A DNA stretch of 64,000 bases from Carya illinoinensis. Lineage: Eukaryota; Streptophyta; Magnoliopsida; Fagales; Juglandaceae. The position numbers and the translations under genes were made by a program. The stretch is from positions 28,253,501 to 28,317,500 of the forward strand of contig NC_056757.1 of NCBI RefSeq assembly GCF_018687715.1. Reading direction: 5' to 3'. The notes under the pieces were generated by a model. It searched no databases. It was not told the DNA's origin and saw only the letters and a list, made by a program, of their open reading frames with translations. Below, in pieces: positions 33,834 through 45,500 of the stretch (positions are counted from its first letter, which is position 1; each line of letters begins with the position of its first letter).

Positions 33834-34516
33834 GGGCCATGGCCGTCGAGCTTCTGATTAATTGTAACCTTTTGAAGTGTCAACAAGTGCTGGGATTATT
33901 CCTCATCTGCCTTTCGGAGTTGTAGAGAATCCCAGTTGATTATGCTTTCAAGTCATTGCATGTATCTCCCCTTTAAGAAAGAATAGTTCCTAGGAAATGT
34001 TTGGTCCATTTGAACTCAGTACGGATGACAAGATGGGTGCCTTAAACTTATGGTATCATAATTCGGGTTAATCTATGTTTTTTGAATATCGAATTCGTAT
34101 TCTTTTTAAGTCTTGTTATATGGTACTACCTTCAGAAAGATTCGTTACTTTCATCAATAGCGGCAAGCATATGATGTCCAGCCAAAGGTTGCGCCATAGT
34201 GACTGGAAATAAAAATGGCAGTGGTCTGTGTTGTGAATGTTTCGGTGTCCAACCATTCAAAAAGGTCGCACTTTGTCTACTTCTCTTTGAAACAAAACAC
34301 TCGGTCATATCTTATAAGCCAGTTGCCAACTCCTAGACGATTTTACATCTTGCAGCTTCGGGCCGACAGGTTATTGTGAAAAATTTTAAACCAATAAGTG
34401 GATGCCACGTGAGCATACTTACTGAATCTCATCGCTTGGTATCCACCGTATGTTTTCCCTCCTCATTATCCATTTACTCAGCCACAGAGAGAGAGAGAGA
34501 GAGAGAGGAGAGAGCT
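33834..34516. other. spacer and promoter region of the plastid-protein gene
   Basis: 3' trailer of UGT copy 2, then unique spacer. TCTTATAAGCC (34310-34320) is a TATA-like candidate, and a GA microsatellite at 34484-34508 lies in the probable 5' UTR just before the ATG. Confidence 0.45.
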
Positions 34517-36182
34517 ATGGTTTCCTCTTCATTGTCTCCTCTCTCACACTCCCAATTTTCATCCACCAACTTCATCCGTGCGACACCCACTAACAGTCAA
34601 AGGAAAACCCAAATTGGGTGCGCTGTAAAACCCACAATTTCTGGTTCTTCTTCTTCTTCTTCCTCTTACTCTTTTCCATTCTGTCGAGTTCTTCACAAGT
34701 CTCTTCCTCTTGCTGCTTCTGTTGTTCTTCTCTGGTCAAGTCCAGGTAATCATAATCACCAAGAATTAGCTCTATTTCACATCTGTTTCTAGTACTTCTG
34801 TAGAATAACGTTAGATATTACGCAATAAAAACTTAAGCTTCGTGGCATGAATTAATAGCAATATGTCAATGAACAATTTATTAGTCTACTATGAGTCGAG
34901 AAAAGAGTAGCGGCTATTTCCTTTATTCAACAAGTAGATAAATAGGATTCCACATGAACCGCTTTAAACTTTACTTTAGCCTTTTGGCCTCAAGGCCTGC
35001 TCGTGTGGTGTGGCATGATCACCAGACAGAATGCACCATTTGAGCTATATGCAAGTCAAGTACTACTGGTGATTTGCTAGTTGGGCTTAGGAAATTGAAT
35101 ATCTTCACAAGGCAGTCCTATATCGTTTTAAAAAAGTATTCATGATATGTTGTTTTATATCTTTATTCCGTCTCTTTTTGTTCTTAGTGCTAGGATTTTG
35201 AATAATTTCTACCTATCAAAAAGATTATGAATAATTTTTCTGAAATGCGAGTGAAGAAATGTAAATCCACAGTGGGTTGAATATTTTTTCTTTTGTGTTT
35301 TGCAGCTAAAGCCGGATTTCTGTCCGGGTCCACCGGAATAGAATCAGTTCCTGGTCCAAAGTTACCTGAAATTGATTTTCTCAACCGCTTTAATGGTTTG
35401 ACACCGATAAATGTTTCTCATATTATTAACGTTCAGTTCATGCTTGATGTGTCAAACGGCATCTTACCGCCCTTCTTTTACAGAAGCAAACCAGAAGAAG
35501 TATGCGGAAGCTGATGCAAGATTCAAATCATCTCCCCTGCTCAAGGAATTCCTTGAGAGATCCAAGACAAACAAAGAAAAGTAATCTGTTTGTCATGAGT
35601 CAAATTATTGCAATAGATCAAATGTCAAACAGCTTATATTGGACTATTAATAACTGACTTTTACGCATCCACTGTTTCTGCTGCTTATAATATGTTTTAG
35701 AATTGCATTGATGCCACTCGGGTGGTAAAGTTATTAAGTGAAATGAGCCAAAGGTCAAGTTCAGTTCTGAGTTTCTTATGTTTTTATTGGATTTGATCTA
35801 GCTTCCTATGGTTCAAAAGTCGGAAAGGAAACGGGAAAATTGGGAAAGCATGACTAAGCTCATTGACAAGTCCTTAATGGCTAAATAGATGCTTTTCTCT
35901 GCCATAAAAGCTGTTGATTACTAATGTCTGAAGTAGGGTTTACTGATGGACACATGTACAAGTACTTTGCAAGTTAGTATCTCCTTGTCTGTTAAATTTG
36001 AGACTAGTGCGTTCTAATGCTGTCCCATTATGGAAATTTTCAGGAACCGTCAAGAAATCCAGGACAAATACTGCATACGTGGGGCAGAATGGGGTGTGGG
36101 AGATTGTTCAGCTGAGGGGATGTCTCCTGAGGACAAAGATAAGTTCATTGCAGAACTGAAGGAGAAGGCTGGAGTGAAATGA
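34517..36182 (+). CDS. small plastid-targeted protein, uncharacterised (possible thylakoid-lumen protein)
   Basis: Four exons: 34517-34745, 35306-35395, 35484-35580, 36044-36182 (TGA). All introns are GT-AG and in phase. The product is about 184 residues. The first 50 residues are rich in Ser/Thr and poor in acids, as in chloroplast transit peptides. A hydrophobic LPLAASVVLLW segment follows, then mature-like sequence starting AKAGFLSGSTG. That order suggests a bipartite lumen-targeting signal. The mature part contains ADARFKSSPLLKEFLERSKT and EIQDKYCIRGAEWGVGDCSA, with two conserved cysteines, and matches a widely conserved plant protein whose function I do not know. The start was chosen as the first ATG giving the transit-like leader. 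Confidence 0.8.
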
Positions 36183-37880
36183 ATGAAGCAGCTGTGGGTA
36201 ATGTTTTATTGGACTGGCAGCATGGGTAAATCTACCTTGTAAAATCACATTTGGGGTGGTTTCTTACAACAGGATAGAATACGCGTCATTTCTTCTTTCG
36301 ATTGTTGTTTTGAATGTAATCAGTTGGTATACTTTAGTTGCTTCTTAGGCTGGTTGAGTGACAGAAACGATAACATATGCAACGACTGAACATGCTGTGT
36401 CTCTTAATGAGGCAAATTTTGGTTCAATGCCTAATTTGGCTGTTAATTTTTTTTTTTAAGGATGGAGCTCGATGCTGGTAATTTTTTAGGTGATCTGATT
36501 ACCAATGTAAGAAAATAAGTAGAACCATATTAGAGCGTCAAGGAATCTCCATACAGCAAAACTCGCTGATTCTGAAATATTGGGTACTAACAGTTTTGAG
36601 ATACGACTCTTGAAGTGAAGATACAAGTAATTGGGATGAGATTCTTATTTTGATTGTTATGCAGAAGGTGAGAGAGTGAGCCTAGTTTTGATAACATGGT
36701 TGGATACTGAATAGGGTATGCTGTATGCATCAGAAATTGTTCATGCTGCAAGTCATGGACTATTTTAGTGCTTCCCTCTGAAATAATACCAAATTCAGCT
36801 TTTGATGTGCAATACATATAGTGCTATTCGCTAGATACTGAAATAGCATTTTCTTGGTAACTAGTGAAAGTAGAAGCAGTTTTTTGGTCTTAGGAAACTG
36901 TTTGCATCGCATCTGCTTGAACTTCATCAAGTAATATAGCTTAATGTTGACATGCACTTGGAGCTGCAAACAAAAAACAATGGCGCGCCCAGTGCCGAGA
37001 GACCAACTGCACAAGCAAGTTGTGCCTGCAGAGAAGCATTGACAGCATGAAAGGGGTCCCAAGTTTGTGTTCCCCAATACTTCTCATCTTTCAGGCTCCA
37101 TTTATATCCATCCTCTATGGAACAAGGTCGTAGTACGGATATGCGCGTTAACAATGTTTTCTTTTTTTTTAATATGCTTATTAACAAATGACTTGAAAAA
37201 AAAAAAAAAATAGTCCAGGGATTAAAAAGAAAAACTTCAAAAAGAATAGTTATATTGATAGTTTGAGGGTGCAATACCTTAATTTTGATAATTTAAGGTA
37301 CTGTGATTGCAGTCCATAAATATCATCGTGCATTTCTTTTGCAACAAAAATTTGAAAGAGCAACATAATCACAAAACTGAAGAAAAGTAGGGTGATTTGA
37401 TAAAATGGTAATGAAGATTAAGAAAAATAAGAAAATAGATTGAGTTCTCTTGGAATTTTCTACTCACATGGGAGAAATAAATATAATAAATATACATTAT
37501 ATTTGTTTTTCAAAATACTTTTCTTTTAATTTTTTATGTGCGCTCGTCACATGTTTCATAAATACTACCAAGAGTTTAATGGTTTAATGGTATATGACCC
37601 GATTCTTTAAATGAAAATCTGGGTTTGAAAGCCCCCACCTGTTATATAAAAAAAAAAAAAATTTTTTTACAAATGATTTAAAAGAAATTTTCAAATTTTT
37701 ATAGTGCGCATTAATATTAATATATTTAAATAATATTAAAAAAGAATAATGCTACGTCTCCTTATGATGGGTCTTGATAATTTTTTATTTATTTAGTGAT
37801 TAAAGAAATGTTTTTATTAATGATATTATAATTTTTTTAAAAAATATTTAAGAATATAAAAATATATATGAAAAAATATA
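36183..37880. other. intergenic spacer
   Basis: 36183-36450 is the probable 3' UTR of the plastid-protein gene. 36450-37560 holds no recognised gene. A T-rich, A-tract segment (37570-37670) with GGTTTGAAAGCC followed by poly-A resembles a decayed tRNA-type SINE tail. 37740-37870 is an AT-rich MITE-like relic. Confidence 0.4.
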
Positions 37881-38700
37881 CTGATAGTTGGATTTCGAAT
37901 AGGGAAAAGTTGAGAGCTGGTCGGGTTTCGCAGCCAACCAATAACCATATGCCACGTATGCATTTCATAAAAACTGTCCATAAATCCTATTACACCCCGA
38001 TTTTTTCTCTGTTTCTTTATTCCTCTCATCCGAAAGTCGTCTCCTTCGAGTGTCTTCAGAAAAAACACTCTGGTCTCTCCATCTCCCATTATCCTTTGCC
38101 AAAGTTTGAACAATCGATTTGGTCCGGGGGTCCAAAAGTAAAGCTTGGTGAGAGGCTAGTAAGCCTAGTTTATCGATCAAATTCCCATAGTAAGCGTGGT
38201 CGAACAAGAATGGGGTGGTAACATCAAATGGAGCAACAATGTTTTCGTTGCCACCAAAATGGGGGCATGACATTCTGAGTGCCTTCAGGAGTCTTGGATC
38301 GATGGCTGGGTTAGGCTGCTTGGTGCCATTATAGTCATACAGCCTTCTTATGAAGTTTTCACAGTGGGCAATTGGGTTGGAGAAAAAAAAAAAATCAAGT
38401 ATTCAAGTGTAGAAAAGAAAAAGGTTTCACAGTGGATCGGCCAGGCTAAATCTAGTAAAGGGCATATGGTAGATCACGGGAGATGGAGAGATCAGTGTTT
38501 TTCTGAAGACACTCGAAAGAGAAGATTTTGGAAGAGAAGAAGAAAGAAATAGAGAAAAAAATTGGGTGTAATAGGATTCATGGAAAGTTTTAATAAAATG
38601 CATACGTGGCATATGGTTATTGGCTGACTGTGAAAAATACTTTTATACCCGACGGCTCCCAGCTTTTACCTTTGGAATAATAACTTCGATAATTTGATAG
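37881..38700. mobile_element. long inverted-repeat (fold-back) element, about 820 bp
   Basis: The left arm (about 37905-38125) and right arm (about 38445-38670) are reverse complements with moderate divergence. Both contain CCAATAACCATATGCCACGT and the later TCTTCAGAAAAACAC-type segments in mirrored order. The spacer is about 300 bp. Non-coding: the short open frames in the two arms mirror each other only because of the repeat. It could be a Mutator-type MITE with long TIRs, or a hairpin-forming locus. No clear target duplication was found. Confidence 0.6.
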
Positions 38701-39531
38701 TTATGCATATCTGTGCAAAATAAAAGAAAGGTTCTTACGGGTAATTTAGTTTTTACTGTTAATTTCCTGACAAAATGAGTTTCGGTTTCGCCTCTCCACG
38801 CTCGTCAACCCCCAAATAAACTTCTACTTTTTCACAATCACTGGTTCTCTCTCTCTCTCTCTCTCTCAACCGAATTCTTGGGCTTCTTCAAAATTTTCTC
38901 CTTTTAAGTTATCTTTTATGGGGAGAATTTCAGGTTAGGTTTCGAAACTCAACTTACGTATGCGACCGGTTGCTATGTAAACCATCGAACTACAAAACAA
39001 AGCGGAGATTTGAATTTCAGGTAATGCTTGATTAATCAAATCGACTTCGTTAGTTCGTTATACCGTGCTCTCAATTTTCTGGGAAGATACACATTTTTTT
39101 TTTTTTTTTTAAAATGAAAAGCTGGGTACTTTATAATGAGAGTTTTAGATTCGTTTTTCTTTCTTAGTTTCTAAGCTTCCAAGCGGAGCTGATACAAAAC
39201 TCGAGTTATCCTTGTTTCTTTTGCTTGTGCCATCTTTTGCGAGTTTCATTTATCAAAAGTTGAGTTTGCCCTTTTTTCTAGTACTTCTTAATTAGGGATC
39301 GCTTGAAATTATAATTGGTTTGAACATGAAGGTTGTGTTTATACTTTACTGTTTTTTAAATACTATGAGCACAGAGCATTGAGGAGGATTATAATTGCGC
39401 TTACATATAAGAATTCCTTCATGTGGCAGTTGAAGTTTTGATTTTGAAGGGACTGGCGTATGATGTGTTTGTGACTCTAGGTTTGAGAAGTACGACAATA
39501 ACAGAGGTGGCTGTGATTGGGAGTTGTAAAA
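38701..39531 (+). promoter_or_regulatory. promoter and 5' UTR (with probable leader intron) of the macro/SEC14 gene
   Basis: A CT microsatellite (38847-38868) marks a probable 5' leader. A likely 5' UTR intron runs from GTAATGC (39020) to ...GACTCTAG (39480), with the ATG at 39532. The exact transcription start is not determined. Confidence 0.45.
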
Positions 39532-42500
39532 ATGAACCGTTCTGTGGCTACGGCCACAGCCCGAGGTGGACTGGCAACAGATAGAGGGGACTCTGTTGTT
39601 AAATTGGATCAAGTTCCACGTTGGAGTGATGCGGAGCACAGGTCTTCTTTGGAGTTTGAGAATGGAGGTCCTTCATTTTCTAATCCGCTCATTCCTCATA
39701 CTTTGACTGCTTCTGGGGCGGAGAGTGGTAGCAATGGAATAATGTCGAGATTTCTGGTTGATCACGAGATTAACTCAAAGATATATCTTTGGAGGGGGAA
39801 CCCATGGAATCTTGAGGTAGATGCCGTTGTAAACTCAACAAATGAGGTGAGCGCGTGGTACTTTATCATCTGATCTTGCCTAAAATAATTACAGTGAGAA
39901 TTTCAAAAAAATGATATAGATTTTTGCAATGGGAAAATCTTGAATTTCAGTTTCACACCAAATATGACATATGATCATCAGATAAAACCACGAGTCCAAC
40001 AAATTTTGTTGGAATGATAAATAATACCTTCAAAACTTTTGGGATCTTTTACATTCACTCCGAGTTATCAACTTTATTCTTTTAAATTACTTCCGGTTGA
40101 AAGTGTAGCTTGTTTCTGTTGCTACTACATTTGAGGCAAAGATTTTCGAGGTCTGGAAAAAACTTATGCTTTTCTTTTTCTGTTTAATTAATGCATGGAT
40201 GTACCAGAAATGCTGGTAAAAGTTATATGAATTCTGAATGAATGACTAACTTTGATGCCTAATGATGTTCTAGAGCTACATACTTTCTGTTAAAATTTCC
40301 TTAAATAATGAGCAATTAAGAAATTTTCTACTTATGAAAAAAAAAAAAAAAAAAAGAAGGAAATTTGCTTAAATCCCTCCATGTGCCGCAGGGAGTGCTA
40401 ATAGATACATGAGAAGCTCCCCCAAGGCAGCGTGGGTTCCTCAGTATATTCTTCCCAAATTTTGTGAAAGTTGTTATAAGTTTTCATCTCATTGTAGCTG
40501 GGGCTGTTGATTATTCTCAGTTTAACTGCAACATTAAGCATGCATGCATTGGACAGCCAATAAGACTTTAACATTCTGACAACGTATTAATAGCTGATAT
40601 ATTTCAAAATTGGATGGTTAACAGAACTTGGATGAAGCACACAGCAGCCCTGGTCTGCATGCTGCGGCTGGACCTAGTCTTGCAGAAGAATGCGCTACAC
40701 TGGTAAGACAATTGTATTGTTTAGCCCTTTATTTTCTTTAAAAATATCTCATTGGTATGTATTAAATGTCAATCCGATGCGGTCTTGAGGCATTCTTTGC
40801 CAGATCCTTGATGGTTTGTTTACAATGTAAAGTTAAAAAATAAATAGTCTGGACACACCACATCATTGTTGAAAATGTAGATTGCCATGCATAACTTGGT
40901 TTGGAGCTAGTTATTTCTTTCCAAATAAAGTTTTCTGATTGGTAAGGCACTTTGCTGGAGATAAGAAAAGCCCAAGGTATTAGTTAATACCTGTTAGGGT
41001 GCAGAGTTTTGGTGGGTGGGGTTGTCTGAAGGCAAAGAGATGTCACAATGACCCCATGAGCAAATAGGAAGCTGGATCTACGTTGGATCTCACTTGGACT
41101 GAACTGATATATCTTTGACTCTTAACAGGGTGGATGCCGAACAGGGATGGCAAAAGTTACAAATGCGTATGACCTTCCTGCTAGGTGGGGAGATTGGTGC
41201 ATTTCTTATGTCTATATTTTATTTGGAAATGAAGAAAGCAGAATATATACAATATTGGAAGCCCATTTTGTACCACTTTTCTCTTCAACTATGCTCCTAC
41301 TGCCTTGGAGATCATAGGCATATGATATCTTGTGATTTCTAACCCAAAGTTCTAATATTTACCGCAATCCTGTAACGCCCCAATGGAAGGCCCAAGTCAT
41401 ATGGCCTACACTCCAAAAGGACTAATTAATGATACAATTTGAGCCTCATTGGAATATTATAAAGAGCAAGAACTTCTCATTTGCAAGCAATGTGAGATTC
41501 CATACTCCACCTACCCTTATCACTTATTAGAATGGGATATCACAATCTCCCCCTATTATACTCCTGACGTGCTTGTCAGGCCAGTCGGTCTCAAGTGGCA
41601 CAGCTCAAGTCCCACATTTTTGGTTGAGATAGGCTCTGATACTTGTAATGCCCCAATAGAAAGGCCCAAGCCATATGGCCTTACTCCAAAAGGACTAATT
41701 AATGATACAATTGGAGTCCCATTGAAACATTATAAAGAGCAAGAACTTCTTCTTTCCAAGTAATGTGGGATCCTATACACCACCTACCCTTACCTTATCA
41801 CTTCTCAGAATGGGGGTATCACAAATCCCTCCATTTTTTGTTGGTTTTTTGAGATCAACTTTACTATGATTTTTAGTTAATAGTGGCTGAAGCATGGAAT
41901 TCTGTTGTTATAACTCGTGATTTATTATCATTTACCCAACTTCTTCACTGATTAAATAAGCTATCTATGGTTAAATCTAGTTCTTGTTAAGTAGAGATAT
42001 ATTATTATGAGGATTTCTTAGATTTGGATATGACATCAGTCAATTTTGTGTTCATGCTTCATGGGTGGCTATCATATGTTTTGGTAATTTACCATAATGT
42101 TTATGTTGCTTATTTTGCTCAATGTCCACAACTCATTGTTATTTAAGTGTATTATAAGTTTATTTTTCCAGTGTTACGTGCATTACTTTTAGTCACATAT
42201 CCAAAGCCAGACTGCATTCTCAAAACATAGAAAAACAAATGAATATTTCTTTGTGTATCTTGTCAGGAGAATTGTCCATACTGTTGGTCCTAAGTATGCT
42301 GTGAAATACCATACTGCTGCAGAGAATGCTCTTAGCCATTGCTATCGTTCTTGCCTTGAACTTCTCATTGAAAATGGGCTTAAAAGGTTGTTTGGTAGCA
42401 AATTTTGTGCCATTTCTTTCTTATAATTTGCTCATCTCGTATGCCTAACCTTTAGTTTCATACACATGGGAACTTACTTTGCTTGAAATATATACATGCA

Positions 42501-45500
42501 GTGTTGCTATGGGCTGTATATATACAGAGGCTAAAAACTATCCTCGTGAACCAGCTGCTCATGTGGCTATAAGTGAGATATTTTCCTCCTTGTTATAGTT
42601 CTCAAATTGATTATTATGATGTTTTCCATATATCACCAAAGTACTTAGTCTATATCCAGGAAACACATGTAAATTGAACTAGCCTGTATTGTTATCCAGG
42701 AATAATATGTTGTGTTTATGTATAAATTAACCATCATAAATGTTACCAGTACATAAACTGACATCCATCAATGCAAACAATGGAATACCTACAATGCTGT
42801 TCTTACCAGGGAAGGGGCGGGGAAGGAAATAGGCAAATCTGTGGTGTGTACTAACTTGTGAAGTCCTCAAATCAATCTCTTACTTTTTTCTGCTGTGACT
42901 GCTCCAGTTTTCTAACTTGAATCCAATCTATCTATTTTCTTTCTTCTTTTTGATAAGTATTGGCCCCACTTAACCCAATGGATTGGTAGGTTTAAACTCT
43001 TTAATAATATGTAGAATGACAAAGAGTTTAATTGTCAACATGCATGCATCTGATGTGAGTGCCATCATGCATACACTTAGGCCCTGTTTGGATAAGCTGT
43101 TGGTCTTGTCTCATCCCATCTCATCTCAACATCCAAACACTACTTAAACACAAACACTTTTCAATTTCTCTTTCATACCTTTTCATCTAATCATTACAAC
43201 TTTCCCAAACTTCCATATAAAACACAAAAAACAATTCAACTCTTTCTAATACCAAAATAAAAATTATATTTTAACAATATTTTAATTCAACTTTTTCTAT
43301 CTCTTTTCCCAAAACCCAATAAAGATCTTAACTCAAACTATTTCACTACTATTCACAAATCATCTCACTACTATTAACAGATTTCTCATATCATTTCATC
43401 TCATCTCACTATCCAAACGAGGCCTTACTCTTTTATTTGTATGGGTACGAAACTGTATAATTTTTCATGTAAATGCATCTTAACATTTTGTGAATGTGAA
43501 TTATTGTGTCGATGATTGATTTTGAAAGGTTGAATGTCTCTAGTTTGTTCCTTCATGTCTAACTCACCTTTGGTTTACTTTCCAGGAACTGTGCGGCGGT
43601 TTCTTGAGAAGCAGAAAGATAAAATAACAGCTATTCTTTTTTGTACTATCACATCAACTGATACTGAAATATATAAGAGGTATATCTATGCTGCTGGATA
43701 TACATGTTATCTTTTGTAGATGCAAAGTTTGTTGCTTTGTTAAATCAAATGATGACTTCTCAGTTATTTTATGCTATTTTCTTTTATTTCTGTTTTGAAA
43801 ACTTGTTTTTGGAACTCTGTTGGCTTTTGGCATTATCCCTTTTAACATCTTTTTCCATGCAGGTTGCTGCCACTCTACTTTCCAAGAGATAAATATGAGG
43901 AGGAGGTGGCCATCTTAAAGTTACCTGCAGATGTTGGGGATGAGAATGGTGAGACTATTATAGATGAACGTAAAATTAGAATAAAGCCTTTGCCCAAGAA
44001 GACAACTCCCAAACCTCCCCAGGCTCCAATTGATCTTCCTTTTAGTGATGCTGGCTTGGTAAGAAGGTCAGTAAACTTTAATAAATCTCAGAAAATCAAT
44101 CACCATTGTTAATGGTGTATTCTTCTTTTAACTGATGGCTTGTTTTACTTAAAAAAAAAAAAAAAAAAAAAAAACTGATGGCTTGTTTGATTTGTGGGAA
44201 TTATATGCAAGTGTTTCTGAAGGAGTACAATCAATCTGAGGATTTTTGTGCATCTGTTACAGTTGCATCTCTCTTTCTAGTTTGCTAAACTAATTTTTTA
44301 ATTTATAGTTAAGTCTTGGAGAAATATCCTTCAAAGGAGTTATAAAAAATAGTAATCTAGTAGCTAAAGGTTAAGATTCTTAAAAAAAATTCATTATGGT
44401 ATTATGTGTCAAGTGGATTCAAGACCTCCTTAGTGAGGATTTCCTTTCATTATATAGGCACAAGTGTGCAAGATACAAGGCTGGAATCAAGGCTAAATTA
44501 CAGAAAATTAAATCTATTTACAAGAAAGGAAACTATGACTATGTACAAAATCTGTCTAAGTATGGAACGTCTGCTATCTAAATGAGGAAGTATATATATA
44601 CAACTCATAAAAGATAAATAAGGCAAGTGGAGACGTATCATGCTGTCATTATGCGTAAATTTATGTCCTTGCTTGTGCAGATTGCAATGTTTGTTTTCCC
44701 CTTTTGTTGAGTTACACACCACGATTGGGTCACCTTAAATTTTCCAAGTCTATTATTCATGCAATCCTTATTTGATGCCACTCATGCCAGGTTGTCGGCA
44801 TTATTATATGCTTATTTCATCATGGATGTTCGTATATATCAGGAGTGTCGGATAAGATTATTCCGGCCTCATGCTTCATTGGTTATTGGCCATTGCTTGA
44901 TGAGAAAAAAAATTACCCAGAGCAACAGCCAACGTTGACAAGCTTGCTTCTCCTTTTAATTTTTTTTTTTTTTAATCTTTTTCCTCGGTGATTTTACTTA
45001 TATTTGGCAACTATTGTCTAATATGAGAAACGCTTTACATATTAAAGCATAAATCAAATTAATTTAGAGAAAGCATAGCATACAAAGATGTCATCTGAAC
45101 ACCTTCTTATAAATTGGTTCTTCATATGTAACTGTGTTACCTCTCATTTATGCCAATGTTCACAGCTATTGATACATACATTTCCTCTCTTTTTATTGGG
45201 TAATTGTTATTTTTTAGGAATTCATCATACTTGGATTCATTTCTGGATCCTGCGTTCATGTCTATAATAAAAGATCCAGATCAGAGACGCAAGGAAGAAT
45301 GGGCAAAAAAGGGTCAAACACAGATGGGTTGGAATTGTCCTAAAATGCTTGGATTTGGTGACCTTGGTGGACCTCCATTATCTGCCACAGAGGAATACTT
45401 ACTTCATTCTAGATACCTTGCAAAAGCAAATTCTCTCAGTCTTTCCGAAATAGCAGAGATGAAAATTGTGTAAACTTCCGTACTTGTCATTTTCCTGTTT

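Noticed and set aside
37868..38612. Mirrored proteins of 117 aa (plus) and 61 aa (minus) as a gene pair
   Set aside because: Their similarity comes from the inverted-repeat arms; no splice sites or domain support a gene.
41371..41823. Cassandra (5S-RNA-bearing) TRIM
   Set aside because: The LTRs contain no 5S rRNA A/C-box core; the element is a TRIM of another family.
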